Below are positions 1-7,562 of a DNA stretch of 64,000 nucleotides, piece by piece. This DNA comes from CAZEHO01 sp964511945. Its GTDB lineage: Bacteria > Actinomycetota > Acidimicrobiia > Spongiisociales > UBA11373. The translations under genes were made by a program, and so were the position numbers. Position 1 is the stretch's first letter; each line of letters starts with the position of its first letter. The notes beneath the pieces are model-generated. The model was not told the origin of the DNA, searched no databases, and saw nothing but the letters and a program-made list of their open reading frames with translations. The stretch lies in the NCBI GenBank assembly GCA_964511945.1, contig CAZEHO010000012.1, forward strand, positions 9,332 through 73,331. The letters run 5' to 3'.

Positions 1-765
1 ATCGAGGCGTACGCCGCAGCATCGGGTGACGACAGCCCGCATTACCGGATCGGCCCCGACCAGATAGCCCCGCTGATCTTCGGTGTGGTCCCCGGATTTG
101 ATGCGCTGATCATGGGTCCGACGACCGATCCCGATCTCGGGGTTGGGAACCCGCTGATGATTGTGCACGGCGAGCAGGAGTTCGTGTACTACCGGCCGCT
201 GCGCCCCGGTGAGCCTTTGGTGCTCCGCCCGACCCTGGACCGGGTCGAGGACAAAGGGAGTGGAGCAACCTTTGTCACCAAGGTCGCCATCACTTCCGGC
301 GACGAGGCGGTACTGGACCTCTACGCCACCATCTTCGTTCGCGGTGGCGGCTCCGGAACTCCCCGATCGAAGGGTCTCAAGCCCTCGCCGCCGGCCCGTG
401 GAGCTGCGGCCGGGAGTTTCACCAGCTACGTGACCGAGGACATGCCGGAGCGCTATGCCCCGGCGTCGGGCGACCACAACCCGATCCACCTCGACGAGGA
501 GGTCGCCAAAGCAGTCGGACTTCCCGGTCGGATCAATCACGGCCTCGGCACCCTCTCGCTGGTCACCGGGGGGCTGATCGAGTCGATCGCCGGTGGGGAT
601 CCGACGGTGGTGAATGGGCTCCGGGTTCGATTCACCGACATGGTGTTCCCCGGCAGTGAGCTCGTGACCGAGCTGTGGGAGTTCGACGGTGGATACGAGT
701 TCGAGACCAGACGGCCCGACGGCGCAACCGTGCTGGCCGGTTCGTTGAGTTTGAGGAGCCGCTGA
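1..765 (+). CDS. Double-hotdog MaoC-like hydratase/dehydratase (5' truncated by window edge)
   Basis: The reading frame is open from base 1, so the gene starts outside the window; 254 codons are visible. Two hotdog domains can be read. The first begins at the edge with YAAASGDDSPHY, a MaoC-like active-site segment. The second carries the hydratase signature YAPASGDHNPIHLD followed by GLPGRINHG, with the Asp and His that activate water in R-specific enoyl-CoA hydratases. Double-hotdog proteins of this kind hydrate enoyl-thioesters in fatty-acid or polyketide metabolism; the substrate cannot be told. Its TGA overlaps the ATG of the next gene, so the two are probably co-translated. Confidence 0.75.
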   Translation: MEAYAAASGDDSPHYRIGPDQIAPLIFGVVPGFDALIMGPTTDPDLGVGNPLMIVHGEQEFVYYRPLRPGEPLVLRPTLDRVEDKGSGATFVTKVAITSGDEAVLDLYATIFVRGGGSGTPRSKGLKPSPPARGAAAGSFTSYVTEDMPERYAPASGDHNPIHLDEEVAKAVGLPGRINHGLGTLSLVTGGLIESIAGGDPTVVNGLRVRFTDMVFPGSELVTELWEFDGGYEFETRRPDGATVLAGSLSLRSR

Positions 766-1745
766 TGGTGAGGCTCAGGCTGTTCGCCAACCTGCGAGAG
801 GCTGCCGGAACGGGCTCCATCGAATTGCCGGGCGAGACCGTCGGCGAGGTGGTGATGGCCGCCGTCGCTCACTTCGGCGGTGAGTTTGAGCGGGGCCTGG
901 CATCGGCCCGGGTGTGGCTGAACGGAGAGCCGGCCGACGCGACGACTCCAGTCGGCTCCGGCGACGAACTCGCGCTGATCCCGCCGGTCTCGGGAGGGGC
1001 CACGGTGGTCCGCTCTGCCGCGGGGATGGAAGTGATCCTCGTCGTGGTGGTTGCCGCCGCGCTCTTCCTCGCCAACGCGATCTCGGTGCAGTGGCTGGCG
1101 GTGACCGTGGTACTCGCCGGCGGGGTGTGGGCGTTCGACCTTACTGAGGTCACGTCGCGACGCGGAATGCTGATCGGCGCCGTTCCGATGATGGCTGCGA
1201 TCTGCGGATCCGCCATCGCCACCTATCGGTTCGGGGTACCCGGCATGGCCGCGGCGATGGTCGGAAGCGTTGTCGTCGCGTTGGCGTGGAGTGTCCTCAA
1301 TCCCCGATTCCGCCCGATCGAGTCGGTAGCCGCCACGTCACTGATTTCCGTGGTGGCCGCTGCGGGGACTGCCGCGATGGTGCTGCTCCGCCTGCGATCC
1401 GAGGAGGAGATGCTCTCGTTCCTCGTCATCGTGTCGATCTCCATCGGCGTGTCGTGGGTGTCCGATCAATCTCGGGTCCGGATCCTGGATCCGCTGGTCA
1501 TCGGCATCCTGGGTGCCGTCGGCGGTGGCGTGCTGGCCGGGTACCTGTGGCTCGATGATCTCTGGGCCACGGTGGTGGCCGCCGGGGGAGCGGCGATGGC
1601 CATCGTCGCGGGTCGAAATCTCGGAACGCTGCTGCGGGCCGGCGGATTCTTCATCACCGGGCCGGTTCCCGGAAGCCTGCACTACTTCGACGGTGTGGTG
1701 ATGGCGGCCGGTGCGTTCTGGCTGCTCATCGATCTGCTCCTGTAG
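765..1745 (+). CDS. MoaD/ThiS-like ubiquitin fold fused to a CdsA-like membrane domain
   Basis: The protein has 326 residues. Residues 1 to about 82 form a MoaD-type beta-grasp domain (RLRLFANLREAAG near the N-terminus, then LALIPPVSGG). In MoaD the Gly-Gly is the C-terminus, where it is thiocarboxylated; here it is internal and the frame runs on into about eight membrane segments. The end of the membrane domain (PGSLHYFDGVVMAAGAFWLL) resembles the C-terminal signature of phosphatidate cytidylyltransferase (CdsA, PGHGG-x-x-DR-x-D), but only the PG and one Asp remain. The second domain is therefore either a degenerate CTP transferase or a relative with another job. Start: ATG overlapping the upstream TGA. 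A sequencing error at the domain boundary is possible, but codon use is coherent throughout. Confidence 0.6.
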   Translation: MVRLRLFANLREAAGTGSIELPGETVGEVVMAAVAHFGGEFERGLASARVWLNGEPADATTPVGSGDELALIPPVSGGATVVRSAAGMEVILVVVVAAALFLANAISVQWLAVTVVLAGGVWAFDLTEVTSRRGMLIGAVPMMAAICGSAIATYRFGVPGMAAAMVGSVVVALAWSVLNPRFRPIESVAATSLISVVAAAGTAAMVLLRLRSEEEMLSFLVIVSISIGVSWVSDQSRVRILDPLVIGILGAVGGGVLAGYLWLDDLWATVVAAGGAAMAIVAGRNLGTLLRAGGFFITGPVPGSLHYFDGVVMAAGAFWLLIDLLL

Positions 1746-1762
1746 CTCTGATCTCTGACCGG
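1742..1762. repeat. Intergenic CTGA-type repeat, short copy
   Basis: Directly after the MoaD/CdsA-like gene stands TCTGATCTCTGACC, the shortest example of a CTGA-rich intergenic repeat that recurs near 3.1, 22.6, 23.9, 40.1 and 51.0 kb. Confidence 0.4.
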
Positions 1763-1827
1763 ATTTCCAGGCGGTTCACACCGTTTCCGCGATCGCTTCA
1801 TTCGGTGCCGACGACGCCGACTGGAAC

Positions 1828-1886
1828 TGTGATCGCTCACATCGAAAGCCTGTGGATAAATCGCTTTGCCTCATACCATTACCGCC
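1828..1886 (+). promoter_or_regulatory. Promoter region of the M23 peptidase gene with two protein-site-like motifs
   Basis: TACCAT (1874-1879) lies 7 nt before the GTG at 1887 and can serve as the -10 box of a leaderless transcript. Upstream are an inverted repeat TGTGA-N4-TCACA (1828-1841) and a DnaA-box-like TGTGGATAA (1851-1859), the latter at the -35 position. Whether either site is bound by a protein is not known. Confidence 0.4.
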
Positions 1887-3098
1887 GTGATTGCCGCCCA
1901 GTCTCGTGTGCGGGCGTTCGTCGCGCTCGGACTCGTGACGCTCGTCCTCGTATCGATTGCTCCCAGCGCGTCCTCAGTGACCGAGGAGGAGTTGGAGCAG
2001 GCGCGCCTCGAACTGGAGCGAGCCCAGCAGGAGCAGGCCGAGGCCGAGGCCGTCCGGGCGCAAGCCGCCGCCGAACGGGCTCAGGCCCTCACCAACGTCG
2101 ATGAGGCCGTGCTCGCCTATGAGGAGGTGAACGCGGCCTATCGCGACCTCGTTTACCGCACCGGCCTGTTGCGGAGCCGGATCGACGAGTACGAGATCAC
2201 GGTGGCCCGCCTCCGTGATCAGGTCCGGGATCGTGCCGTCGAGGCCTACATGTTCGGACGTGACCGCGGCGACGTCACGCTTTTCCTCTCCAGCGAGCGA
2301 GCCCAGAACGCCATCCTCGCCAAGGAGATCCTGGCCCAGGCCGTCGTCGCCGATGCCGGTGCGGTGTCCTCGTTCGAAGCCGCCACCGCCGAGATGGAGC
2401 GGTTGCGGGCACAACTGAAACTCGACGGCGAACGGGTGAACGATCTCCGTATCGAGGCCGAGGCGATTGCCGATCGGATGTATGAGTTGCTCGGCGTGGC
2501 CGAGGGAGTCGTCGGAGAGGCCGACCAGCAGGTGAGCGTTGCAGTCCAGGGTGTCAACGAGGCAGTCGGCGAGATTCAGTCGCTCGAAGCCCAGCGGGCC
2601 GCTGAAATCCGTGCCGCCGAGGAAGCCCGGGTCCAGGCCGAGGCAATCGCCCGAGCGATGGCTTCGGACCGTTCGAAAGGCGTGGGTCCCGAGATCACCC
2701 CTGGTTTCATCTGCCCGGTTGCGGGCCCGTCGGCGTTCACCGATACCTGGGGAGCTCCTCGCAGCGGTGGGAGAAGCCACGCCGGGGTCGACATGATGGG
2801 AGCTCTGGGGACTCCGCTGGTTGCGGTACAGAGCGGATACATCAAGATGTCCTTCCAGTCGCTCGGCGGCAGTGTGGTCTGGCTGTACGCCGACCACGGG
2901 GTCAACTACTTCTACGCCCACCTCGACTCGTACCCGCAGTGGCTGGTCGAGGGCCAGCGGGTCGCCCGCGGTGATGTGATCGGGTACATGGGGGACACCG
3001 GCAACCCCGCCCCCGGCGCTTACCACCTGCACTTCAGCATCTACCCGGGCGGCATTGCTCCGGTGAACCCGACGCCCACAGTGGCCCGGGTGTGCTGA
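1887..3098 (+). CDS. Secreted M23 (LytM) peptidoglycan endopeptidase with coiled coil, NlpD/EnvC-like
   Basis: The protein has 403 residues. An N-terminal signal segment (AFVALGLVTLVLVSIA) is followed by a long Glu/Ala/Gln-rich coiled coil to about residue 255 and a C-terminal LytM domain. The zinc ligands are visible as SHAGVD (His and Asp) and HLHF near the C-terminus, with the usual YAHLD segment between, so the peptidase should be active and cleave peptide cross-bridges of the cell wall. The architecture matches EnvC/RipA-like cell-division hydrolases and their activators. The GTG at 1887 is preferred over the TTG at 1866 because a -10-like box ends 7 nt before it and the signal peptide then begins properly. 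Confidence 0.8.
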   Translation: MIAAQSRVRAFVALGLVTLVLVSIAPSASSVTEEELEQARLELERAQQEQAEAEAVRAQAAAERAQALTNVDEAVLAYEEVNAAYRDLVYRTGLLRSRIDEYEITVARLRDQVRDRAVEAYMFGRDRGDVTLFLSSERAQNAILAKEILAQAVVADAGAVSSFEAATAEMERLRAQLKLDGERVNDLRIEAEAIADRMYELLGVAEGVVGEADQQVSVAVQGVNEAVGEIQSLEAQRAAEIRAAEEARVQAEAIARAMASDRSKGVGPEITPGFICPVAGPSAFTDTWGAPRSGGRSHAGVDMMGALGTPLVAVQSGYIKMSFQSLGGSVVWLYADHGVNYFYAHLDSYPQWLVEGQRVARGDVIGYMGDTGNPAPGAYHLHFSIYPGGIAPVNPTPTVARVC

Positions 3099-3103
3099 GC
3101 TGA

Positions 3104-3185
3104 GAGTCATCAGTTGGTTCTCAGACCTGAGGACTGACAGCCGGCAACTGGCAGCTTGTTCGGATGACTGGCAACTCCTGAGGCC
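3104..3185. repeat. Intergenic CTGA-type repeat
   Basis: This stretch is rich in short related words (CATCAGTTGG, TTCTCAGACCTGAGG, GACTGACAGCC, GGCAACTGGCAGC). It lies in the gap between the M23 peptidase and the RsiG-like gene and resembles the copies near 22.6 and 51.0 kb. Confidence 0.45.
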
Positions 3186-3230
3186 GCATATCCGATAACC
3201 TTCCCTGGTTCCCGCGAGCGGAGTGATCCC

Positions 3231-3773
3231 GTGGCCGAAACCAAGCGCCGCCGCATCGACATGGTGCGGTCACCCGAATTCACCGATGGCCTCGATAAGG
3301 CGTCGATCGACGACCTGCGGCGTCGTCGCAAGATGTGTGCCGATCTCGATGTCGAGCTGTCGTACTACCGGAGGCTGCTCCACGGCCGGATGGACCTGCT
3401 TGCATTCGAGATACGCCGCCGCAATGGCGAAGAAGAGCGCTCCCTGCTCGAGGCCCTGCCTGAGATCCTGGCCGCCGGTGTCACCGGACCCGGGGGATTC
3501 CCGGAGCGTCAGGTCGAGGTCGCGATTCCGTCGATTCCCGAACAGGGACGGCGTGCCGTCGATCGGGCCCTGGGAGACGACTTTCTCGCCCGGCTGCCCG
3601 ACATCGACGACGATGAGTTGAGCACGATCCAGGGGTCCCTCGTCGAGGTCGAGCTCGAAGTGTCCGATCAGCGACGTGATGTGCACGACGTATACGACAA
3701 GGTCCAAGCGGAGCTGACGCGGCGCTACCGGGAGGGGCACGTCTCGATCGACGAGCTGCTCCGGCAGGGCTGA
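3231..3773 (+). CDS. RsiG-like anti-sigma factor candidate
   Basis: The protein has 180 residues and is mostly helical. Two helices carry matching motifs: S-YY-R-RLL-H-GRM-D near residue 45, and E-LEV-S-DQ-R-RDV-H-DVY-D near residue 142. The second reads E-x3-S-x2-R-x3-H-x3-D. This is the signature of RsiG, the actinobacterial anti-sigma factor of WhiG whose helices bind cyclic di-GMP, except that the usual Gln is His in both copies; the first copy also has Asp in place of the leading Glu. Start: GTG with a GGAG eight bases upstream, and TAACCT about 35 nt upstream as a possible -10. Two motif copies agree with the monomeric Streptomyces-type protein. No sigma factor gene is in the window. 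Confidence 0.55.
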   Translation: MAETKRRRIDMVRSPEFTDGLDKASIDDLRRRRKMCADLDVELSYYRRLLHGRMDLLAFEIRRRNGEEERSLLEALPEILAAGVTGPGGFPERQVEVAIPSIPEQGRRAVDRALGDDFLARLPDIDDDELSTIQGSLVEVELEVSDQRRDVHDVYDKVQAELTRRYREGHVSIDELLRQG

Positions 3774-3774
3774 G

Positions 3775-4716
3775 GTGCTGACCGGGGTCGTTCGCTCCGG
3801 GCTGGTAGAAGCCCGGCACCCGGTGTCCGTCGCGGTAGTCGACGGTGGGGGTCGATCGCTGCTCACCCTGGGCTCCGGGCTCGACACACCGTTCTATGCT
3901 CGATCGGCGGCCAAGCCCTTCCAGACCGTGGTGTCCCAGCGCAACGGCGCTGATCTGGTTCCCGAGCAGCTGGCGGTGGCCTCCGGCAGCCACGGCGGGC
4001 AGCCGGTGCACCTGGCCTACATCCGGGACATGCTCGCCGGCGTCGGTCTGTCCGAGGATGACCTGCTGTGTCCTCCTTCGTGGCCCATGTCGACCGGTGC
4101 CATGCTCCGCATCGCTCGCAGCGGAGTCACCGAACCGGTGCCGATTCATCACAACTGCTCGGGCAAGCACGCGGGCATGCTGCGCGCCTGCGTGGCGCGC
4201 GGGTGGCCGCTTGGCTACGACGCGCCGGATCATCCTCTGCAGTTGGAGAACGCGGCGATATTCGCCGAGGTCACCGGGGGCGTCGTCGAGCCGGCCGGGG
4301 TAGACGGGTGTGGTGTCCCGACGTTCCGCACCACGGTCTCCGGGCTGGCCGCGGCCTACGCCAAACTTGCGGCCGTCCCGGAGTTCACCGAGGTGCGAAC
4401 CGCGATGGCTCGCTTCGCCTCGTTGACCTCAGACGGCGACCGGCGAGAAGCGTGGCTTGCCCGGTGGTTCCCGGCTGCGGTGAAGGGCGGTGCCCAGGGG
4501 TGTCTGGGGGTGGCGTGGTACGGGGGGCTCGGCATTGCGGCCAAGTCCTGGACGGGCGATCCGGAGCCCGCACTGGTCGGCATTGTGGAGGCGCTCCATC
4601 GCCTGGCGATCCTTCCTCCACATCCGGCGGAGATGCTGGAACCCGCCTCCCGTCCGGTCGTGACCGGAGGCGGCCGGCCGGTCGGAGCGCTGCAGCCCAT
4701 CGAGGACGCCGGCTGA
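3775..4716 (+). CDS. L-asparaginase II family protein
   Basis: The protein has 313 residues and belongs to the asparaginase II family (the type found in Rhizobium etli and Actinobacteria, unrelated to E. coli AnsA/AnsB). Family landmarks are PVSVAVVDGGGR near the N-terminus, YARSAAKPFQ, ASGSHGG, HHNCSGKHAGML and VDGCGVPTF. It would deaminate asparagine to aspartate in the cytoplasm. The GTG start follows the stop of the RsiG-like gene by one base, and the stop overlaps the ATG of the GNAT gene, so genes from 3231 to about 7250 form one transcription unit. Confidence 0.85.
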   Translation: MLTGVVRSGLVEARHPVSVAVVDGGGRSLLTLGSGLDTPFYARSAAKPFQTVVSQRNGADLVPEQLAVASGSHGGQPVHLAYIRDMLAGVGLSEDDLLCPPSWPMSTGAMLRIARSGVTEPVPIHHNCSGKHAGMLRACVARGWPLGYDAPDHPLQLENAAIFAEVTGGVVEPAGVDGCGVPTFRTTVSGLAAAYAKLAAVPEFTEVRTAMARFASLTSDGDRREAWLARWFPAAVKGGAQGCLGVAWYGGLGIAAKSWTGDPEPALVGIVEALHRLAILPPHPAEMLEPASRPVVTGGGRPVGALQPIEDAG

Positions 4717-5615
4717 TGAGGATCCACTCCGATTGGTCGACCGCGGCGTTCGAGCTCGACCCGGTTGCGGCCGCGGCAGGCCCCTTCCCGGGTCGTGGAT
4801 TCCTGTCCACCTGGTGGAGATACCGCGGTGCCGGCGAGGTGCTGCTGGTCGAATCGGATTGCGCTCTGCTGCAGTTGCAGCGCAGCGGCGACACCATCAG
4901 CTTCCTCGGTGAGGCGGATCTCACCGACTACCACAGCCCGCTCGGGGACTGCACCGAGGAGCTGATCACGGCATTTGTCTCAGGGCTGGATTCGGGAGTG
5001 ACGCTCGAGTTCGACTCGCTGCCCGGCGAGGTTGCCGAGGTGATGATTCGCGGGATCGGTCAGGCGGGGGTTACGGCGACCACCACGCGCCACGAGGTTG
5101 CCGCAGTCGCCGACCTCCCGGCCACGCACGAGGCGTACCTGGATTCCCTCAGCGGGAAGCAACGCCATGAGGTCCGGCGGAAACGGCGCCGGTTCGTCGA
5201 CATTCTGGGTGAGCCCAGACTCGTGCGCGACCGGCAGCGCTTCGGTGAGTTCGTGGCGATGCATCGCTCGGCCGAAGGCCGCAAGGGCCGGTTCATGACG
5301 CCGGAGATGGAGAAGTTCTTCGCCGAGCTGCTCAACCTTCCCGAAGCAACCCTCGATCTGCTTGTCGACCCCAATGGCGATGCCGTCGCCGCAGCGTTCG
5401 GGTTCGAGGATGAATCGGCCTACTACCTGTACAACTCGGCTTACGACTCGGCAGTGGGATCGTCCTCGCCCGGGGCGCTGCTGGTGGACGAATTGATCGC
5501 CGGTGCGATCGCAGCCGGAAGGAGCCGTTTCGATTTCCTGAAGGGTGATGAGCAGTACAAGTTCCGGCTCGGGGGCGGCGAGCGGCCGCTGTTCCGGGTG
5601 GAGGCGACGCGATGA
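4716..5615 (+). CDS. GNAT/FemAB-like acyltransferase (CelD/BcsL family)
   Basis: The protein has 299 residues. Its layout matches the acetyltransferase_6 group: an N-terminal half with LSTWWRYR and a C-terminal GNAT-like core with YLDSLSGKQRHEVRRKRR and FDFLKGDEQYKFRLG near the end. Members often act in cell-wall or exopolysaccharide metabolism; the substrate here is unknown. The ATG overlaps the asparaginase TGA, and its own TGA overlaps the ATG of the glycosyltransferase, so the two are translationally coupled. Confidence 0.6.
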   Translation: MRIHSDWSTAAFELDPVAAAAGPFPGRGFLSTWWRYRGAGEVLLVESDCALLQLQRSGDTISFLGEADLTDYHSPLGDCTEELITAFVSGLDSGVTLEFDSLPGEVAEVMIRGIGQAGVTATTTRHEVAAVADLPATHEAYLDSLSGKQRHEVRRKRRRFVDILGEPRLVRDRQRFGEFVAMHRSAEGRKGRFMTPEMEKFFAELLNLPEATLDLLVDPNGDAVAAAFGFEDESAYYLYNSAYDSAVGSSSPGALLVDELIAGAIAAGRSRFDFLKGDEQYKFRLGGGERPLFRVEATR

Positions 5616-6832
5616 TCCGTCACGTCGCGTTCCTCAGCGTGCACACCTCCCCACTGGCAACTCCGGGCAGCGGGAATGCCGGGGGAATGAACGTATACAT
5701 CAACGAACTTGCCCGGACGATGTCCGCCCGCGGGATCGCCGTCGATGTCTTCACCAGGAAGGACGACCCGGCGCTCCCGGAGGTCGTGGCGGTCGACGAC
5801 CACTACCGGGTCGTCAACATCCCTGCCGTCGGGACGGGCCCGGTCGCCGAGGCCGATCCGGCCGATCTCGTCGCCGAGTTCACCGAAGGCGTCGTCAAGT
5901 GGGCAGCTGACTCCGACGTGGTCTATGACGTCATCCACAGCCACTACTGGCTGTCGGGATGGGCCGGGGTTCTGATCCAGGAAGTGCTCGGCATCCCGCT
6001 GGCGATGTCGTTCCACACCCTGGGCCGGGTCAAAGAGGCGAATCGACGGTCGAGCGACCAAGCCGAGAGCTTGCTCCGAATCGCAGCCGAGGCTGAGGTG
6101 ATCGCCCGGGCCGGATGTGTGGTGGCTTCGACGCCCGCCGAGGCCGAGGAATTGATCGAGCACTACGGCGCACATCCGGAGCGGCTCTGCGTGTCACCGC
6201 CCGGAGTCGACCACTCACTGTTCCATCCGGGCCCGGCCGCCGATGCCCGCGCCGAACTCGGTCTCGGGCCGGGGCCCGTGGTCTGCTACGTCGGCCGGCT
6301 GCAGTCGTTCAAGGCCCCGGATGTTGCCCTGGACGCCTTTGCGGCGCTTGCCGCCGACCTGCCCGATGCGCAGTTGCTGGTGGTCGGAGGTCCGAGCGGA
6401 GCCGACGGAGAGGCGATGCGTTCCCGCCTCCTCACCTCCGCCCGCGCCTCCAGCGTCGAGGATCGCATCACCTTCCTCGCCGCCCAGCCACACGGGAAGA
6501 TGCCGGTGGTGTATCGGGCGGCCGATGTCGTGGTGGTTCCGTCCCGGAGTGAGTCATTCGGTCTCGTGGCGGCCGAGGCCCAGGCGTGCGGGATTCCCGT
6601 CGTCGCCTCCCGGGTGGGCGGACTGGCGCATGTGGTCGACGACGGTGCATCGGGCGTCCTGATCGACGGCTGGGATCCGGCCGATTTCGGCCGTGAGATC
6701 TGCCGGATCTTGCGCGATCCGGAGCTGGCGTTGGCACTCGGATCCGGAGCGATCCGCAATGCCGAGGATTTCTCCTGGGAGGCCACCGCCGACCGGCTGC
6801 TCGAGCTGTATCAGGGAATCACCGCGGGATGA
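5612..6832 (+). CDS. mshA: MshA-like D-inositol-3-phosphate glycosyltransferase
   Basis: The protein has 406 residues and is a GT4-family glycosyltransferase. The N-terminal stretch LSVHTSPLATPGSGNAGGMN is the hallmark of MshA, which transfers GlcNAc from UDP-GlcNAc to inositol-3-phosphate in the first step of mycothiol synthesis. The C-terminal Rossmann half has the retaining GT4 motif in RSESFGLVAAEAQACG (the E-x7-E pattern). Related GT4 enzymes with other acceptors share these features, so the exact substrate is inferred. The ATG overlaps the previous stop (ATGA) and the next gene starts inside its last codons. Confidence 0.75.
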   Translation: MIRHVAFLSVHTSPLATPGSGNAGGMNVYINELARTMSARGIAVDVFTRKDDPALPEVVAVDDHYRVVNIPAVGTGPVAEADPADLVAEFTEGVVKWAADSDVVYDVIHSHYWLSGWAGVLIQEVLGIPLAMSFHTLGRVKEANRRSSDQAESLLRIAAEAEVIARAGCVVASTPAEAEELIEHYGAHPERLCVSPPGVDHSLFHPGPAADARAELGLGPGPVVCYVGRLQSFKAPDVALDAFAALAADLPDAQLLVVGGPSGADGEAMRSRLLTSARASSVEDRITFLAAQPHGKMPVVYRAADVVVVPSRSESFGLVAAEAQACGIPVVASRVGGLAHVVDDGASGVLIDGWDPADFGREICRILRDPELALALGSGAIRNAEDFSWEATADRLLELYQGITAG

Positions 6833-7455
6833 TGGATGAGGAGACGGCGCGCCGCCTGATCGTGGCCGCGACCGACGGGTGGCTGGCCGACCCCGAATCC
6901 GACGTGGTGTGGACCGGTGATCACGAAGACAGGCGGGCGGTGCGGATGCGTCAGACGGTCCGCGACCTGACCACCGTCTGGTTCTCGGTGGACCAGCGGA
7001 CCGTCACGGTCGAGGCGTTCGTTCTGCCATTGCCGGAGGACGCCCCGGGGGAGGCGATCCGGCACCTGCTCCGTCGCAACTTCGGCACCCGCCGCCTCCA
7101 CTTCGCACTCGATCCCCGCAACGATCTGGTCGTGACCGGTCGGATCTCCCTCTCAGAGGTTTCACAGAGCGAGCTCGAACTGGTTCTCGGAGAGGTCTAT
7201 GACCTCATCGAGTCGTCGTTTCGGCACTGCTTGCGGCGCTCGCCGCCGGTGCCTGATTGCGCGAAAAACAACCCTGGAGAAGTTGTCGACACCGCTTGTG
7301 CACAACCCCCTGTGGATTGCTGTGGATATGTGGATGACTCCGCATCGCACACCCGAAGTAGCAGCGGAATCGGTCAAATCACCCGAAGTACGAAGCTAGA
7401 GGCGCGAAATCTAAACCTGATCTATCCCCTTGACGCCCCCATTCCCGATTCGTAG
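6829..7455 (+). CDS. YbjN-like (T3SS-chaperone fold) protein with doubtful C-terminal extension
   Basis: Residues 1 to about 140 look like an actinobacterial YbjN-domain protein: an N-terminal helix, TVWFSVDQRTVTVEAFVLPLP, LLRRNFGTRRLHFALD and ITGRISL-like strands. Members of this fold are often chaperone-like; no specific role can be given. From about 7231 onward the frame stays open for some 75 codons, but composition changes (three Cys, many Ser/Thr, low GC in third positions). That tail also contains DnaA-box-like words, direct repeats and the promoter of the RNA gene below. The real protein may end near 7254, as an alternative frame does, with an indel having removed the original stop. 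Confidence 0.6.
   Translation: MMDEETARRLIVAATDGWLADPESDVVWTGDHEDRRAVRMRQTVRDLTTVWFSVDQRTVTVEAFVLPLPEDAPGEAIRHLLRRNFGTRRLHFALDPRNDLVVTGRISLSEVSQSELELVLGEVYDLIESSFRHCLRRSPPVPDCAKNNPGEVVDTACAQPPVDCCGYVDDSASHTRSSSGIGQITRSTKLEARNLNLIYPLDAPIPDS
7297..7338 (+). promoter_or_regulatory. Cluster of DnaA-box-like sequences
   Basis: A palindrome TTGTGCACAA (7297-7306) is followed by three TGTGGAT heptamers starting at 7311, 7321 and 7329, spaced 10 and 8 bp. They match the core of the DnaA box (TGTGGATAA) on the same strand. No dnaA or dnaN gene is nearby, so this is not argued to be the chromosomal origin; it may be a regulatory cluster. Confidence 0.35.
7350..7390 (+). repeat. Direct repeat CACCCGAAGTA x2, 30 bp apart
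   Basis: CACCCGAAGTA occurs at 7350-7360 and 7380-7390. The 30-bp period is close to three helical turns, which puts both copies on one face of the DNA, 40 to 80 bp upstream of the -35 box of the RNA gene. The arrangement suits a pair of activator sites. Confidence 0.45.
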
Positions 7456-7458
7456 GGT
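7430..7458 (+). promoter_or_regulatory. Strong sigma-70-type promoter of the RNA gene
   Basis: TTGACG (7430-7435) and TAGGGT (7453-7458) are separated by exactly 17 bp. The predicted start, 6 to 8 nt downstream, coincides with base 7464, where the long stem of the RNA begins. Confidence 0.65.
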
Positions 7459-7463
7459 CGACG

Positions 7464-7552
7464 GTGTCAAGGCCCGAGGTGCTGATCCGGTCATCGCCTC
7501 CGTTTGGGGAAGTGCGGGGACACGACCGGGAAGGTTCGTCGGGCCTTGGCGC
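7464..7552 (+). ncRNA. Unidentified structured small RNA, about 90 nt
   Basis: The two ends pair in a continuous 14-bp stem: 7464-7477 (GUGUCAAGGCCCGA) with 7539-7552 (UCGGGCCUUGGCGC), including two G-U pairs. A second helix pairs 7487-7492 (CCGGUC) with 7524-7529 (GACCGG), leaving a 9x9 internal loop and a purine-rich 31-nt apical region. The stem starts at the predicted transcription start of a near-consensus promoter. No open frame fills the interval and the next gene is on the other strand. I compared it with SRP RNA (the conserved GGAA / AGCAGCC region is absent), tRNA-Sec and 6S RNA and found no match. No U-tract follows the stem. Confidence 0.55.
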
Positions 7553-7562
7553 GTCCTACTGC

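Noticed and set aside
1828..1841. CRP or Rex operator
   Set aside because: TGTGA and TCACA arms are right, but the spacer is 4 bp instead of 6.
7297..7338. Chromosomal replication origin
   Set aside because: Only three DnaA-like words, no AT-rich unwinding stretch of note and no dnaA, dnaN or parAB genes in the window.
7464..7552. SRP 4.5S RNA, tRNA-Sec or 6S RNA
   Set aside because: The size fits, but the invariant GGAA tetraloop flanked by CAGG and AGCAGCC of SRP RNA is absent, and there is no acceptor stem plus T-arm of a tRNA. The name was left open.
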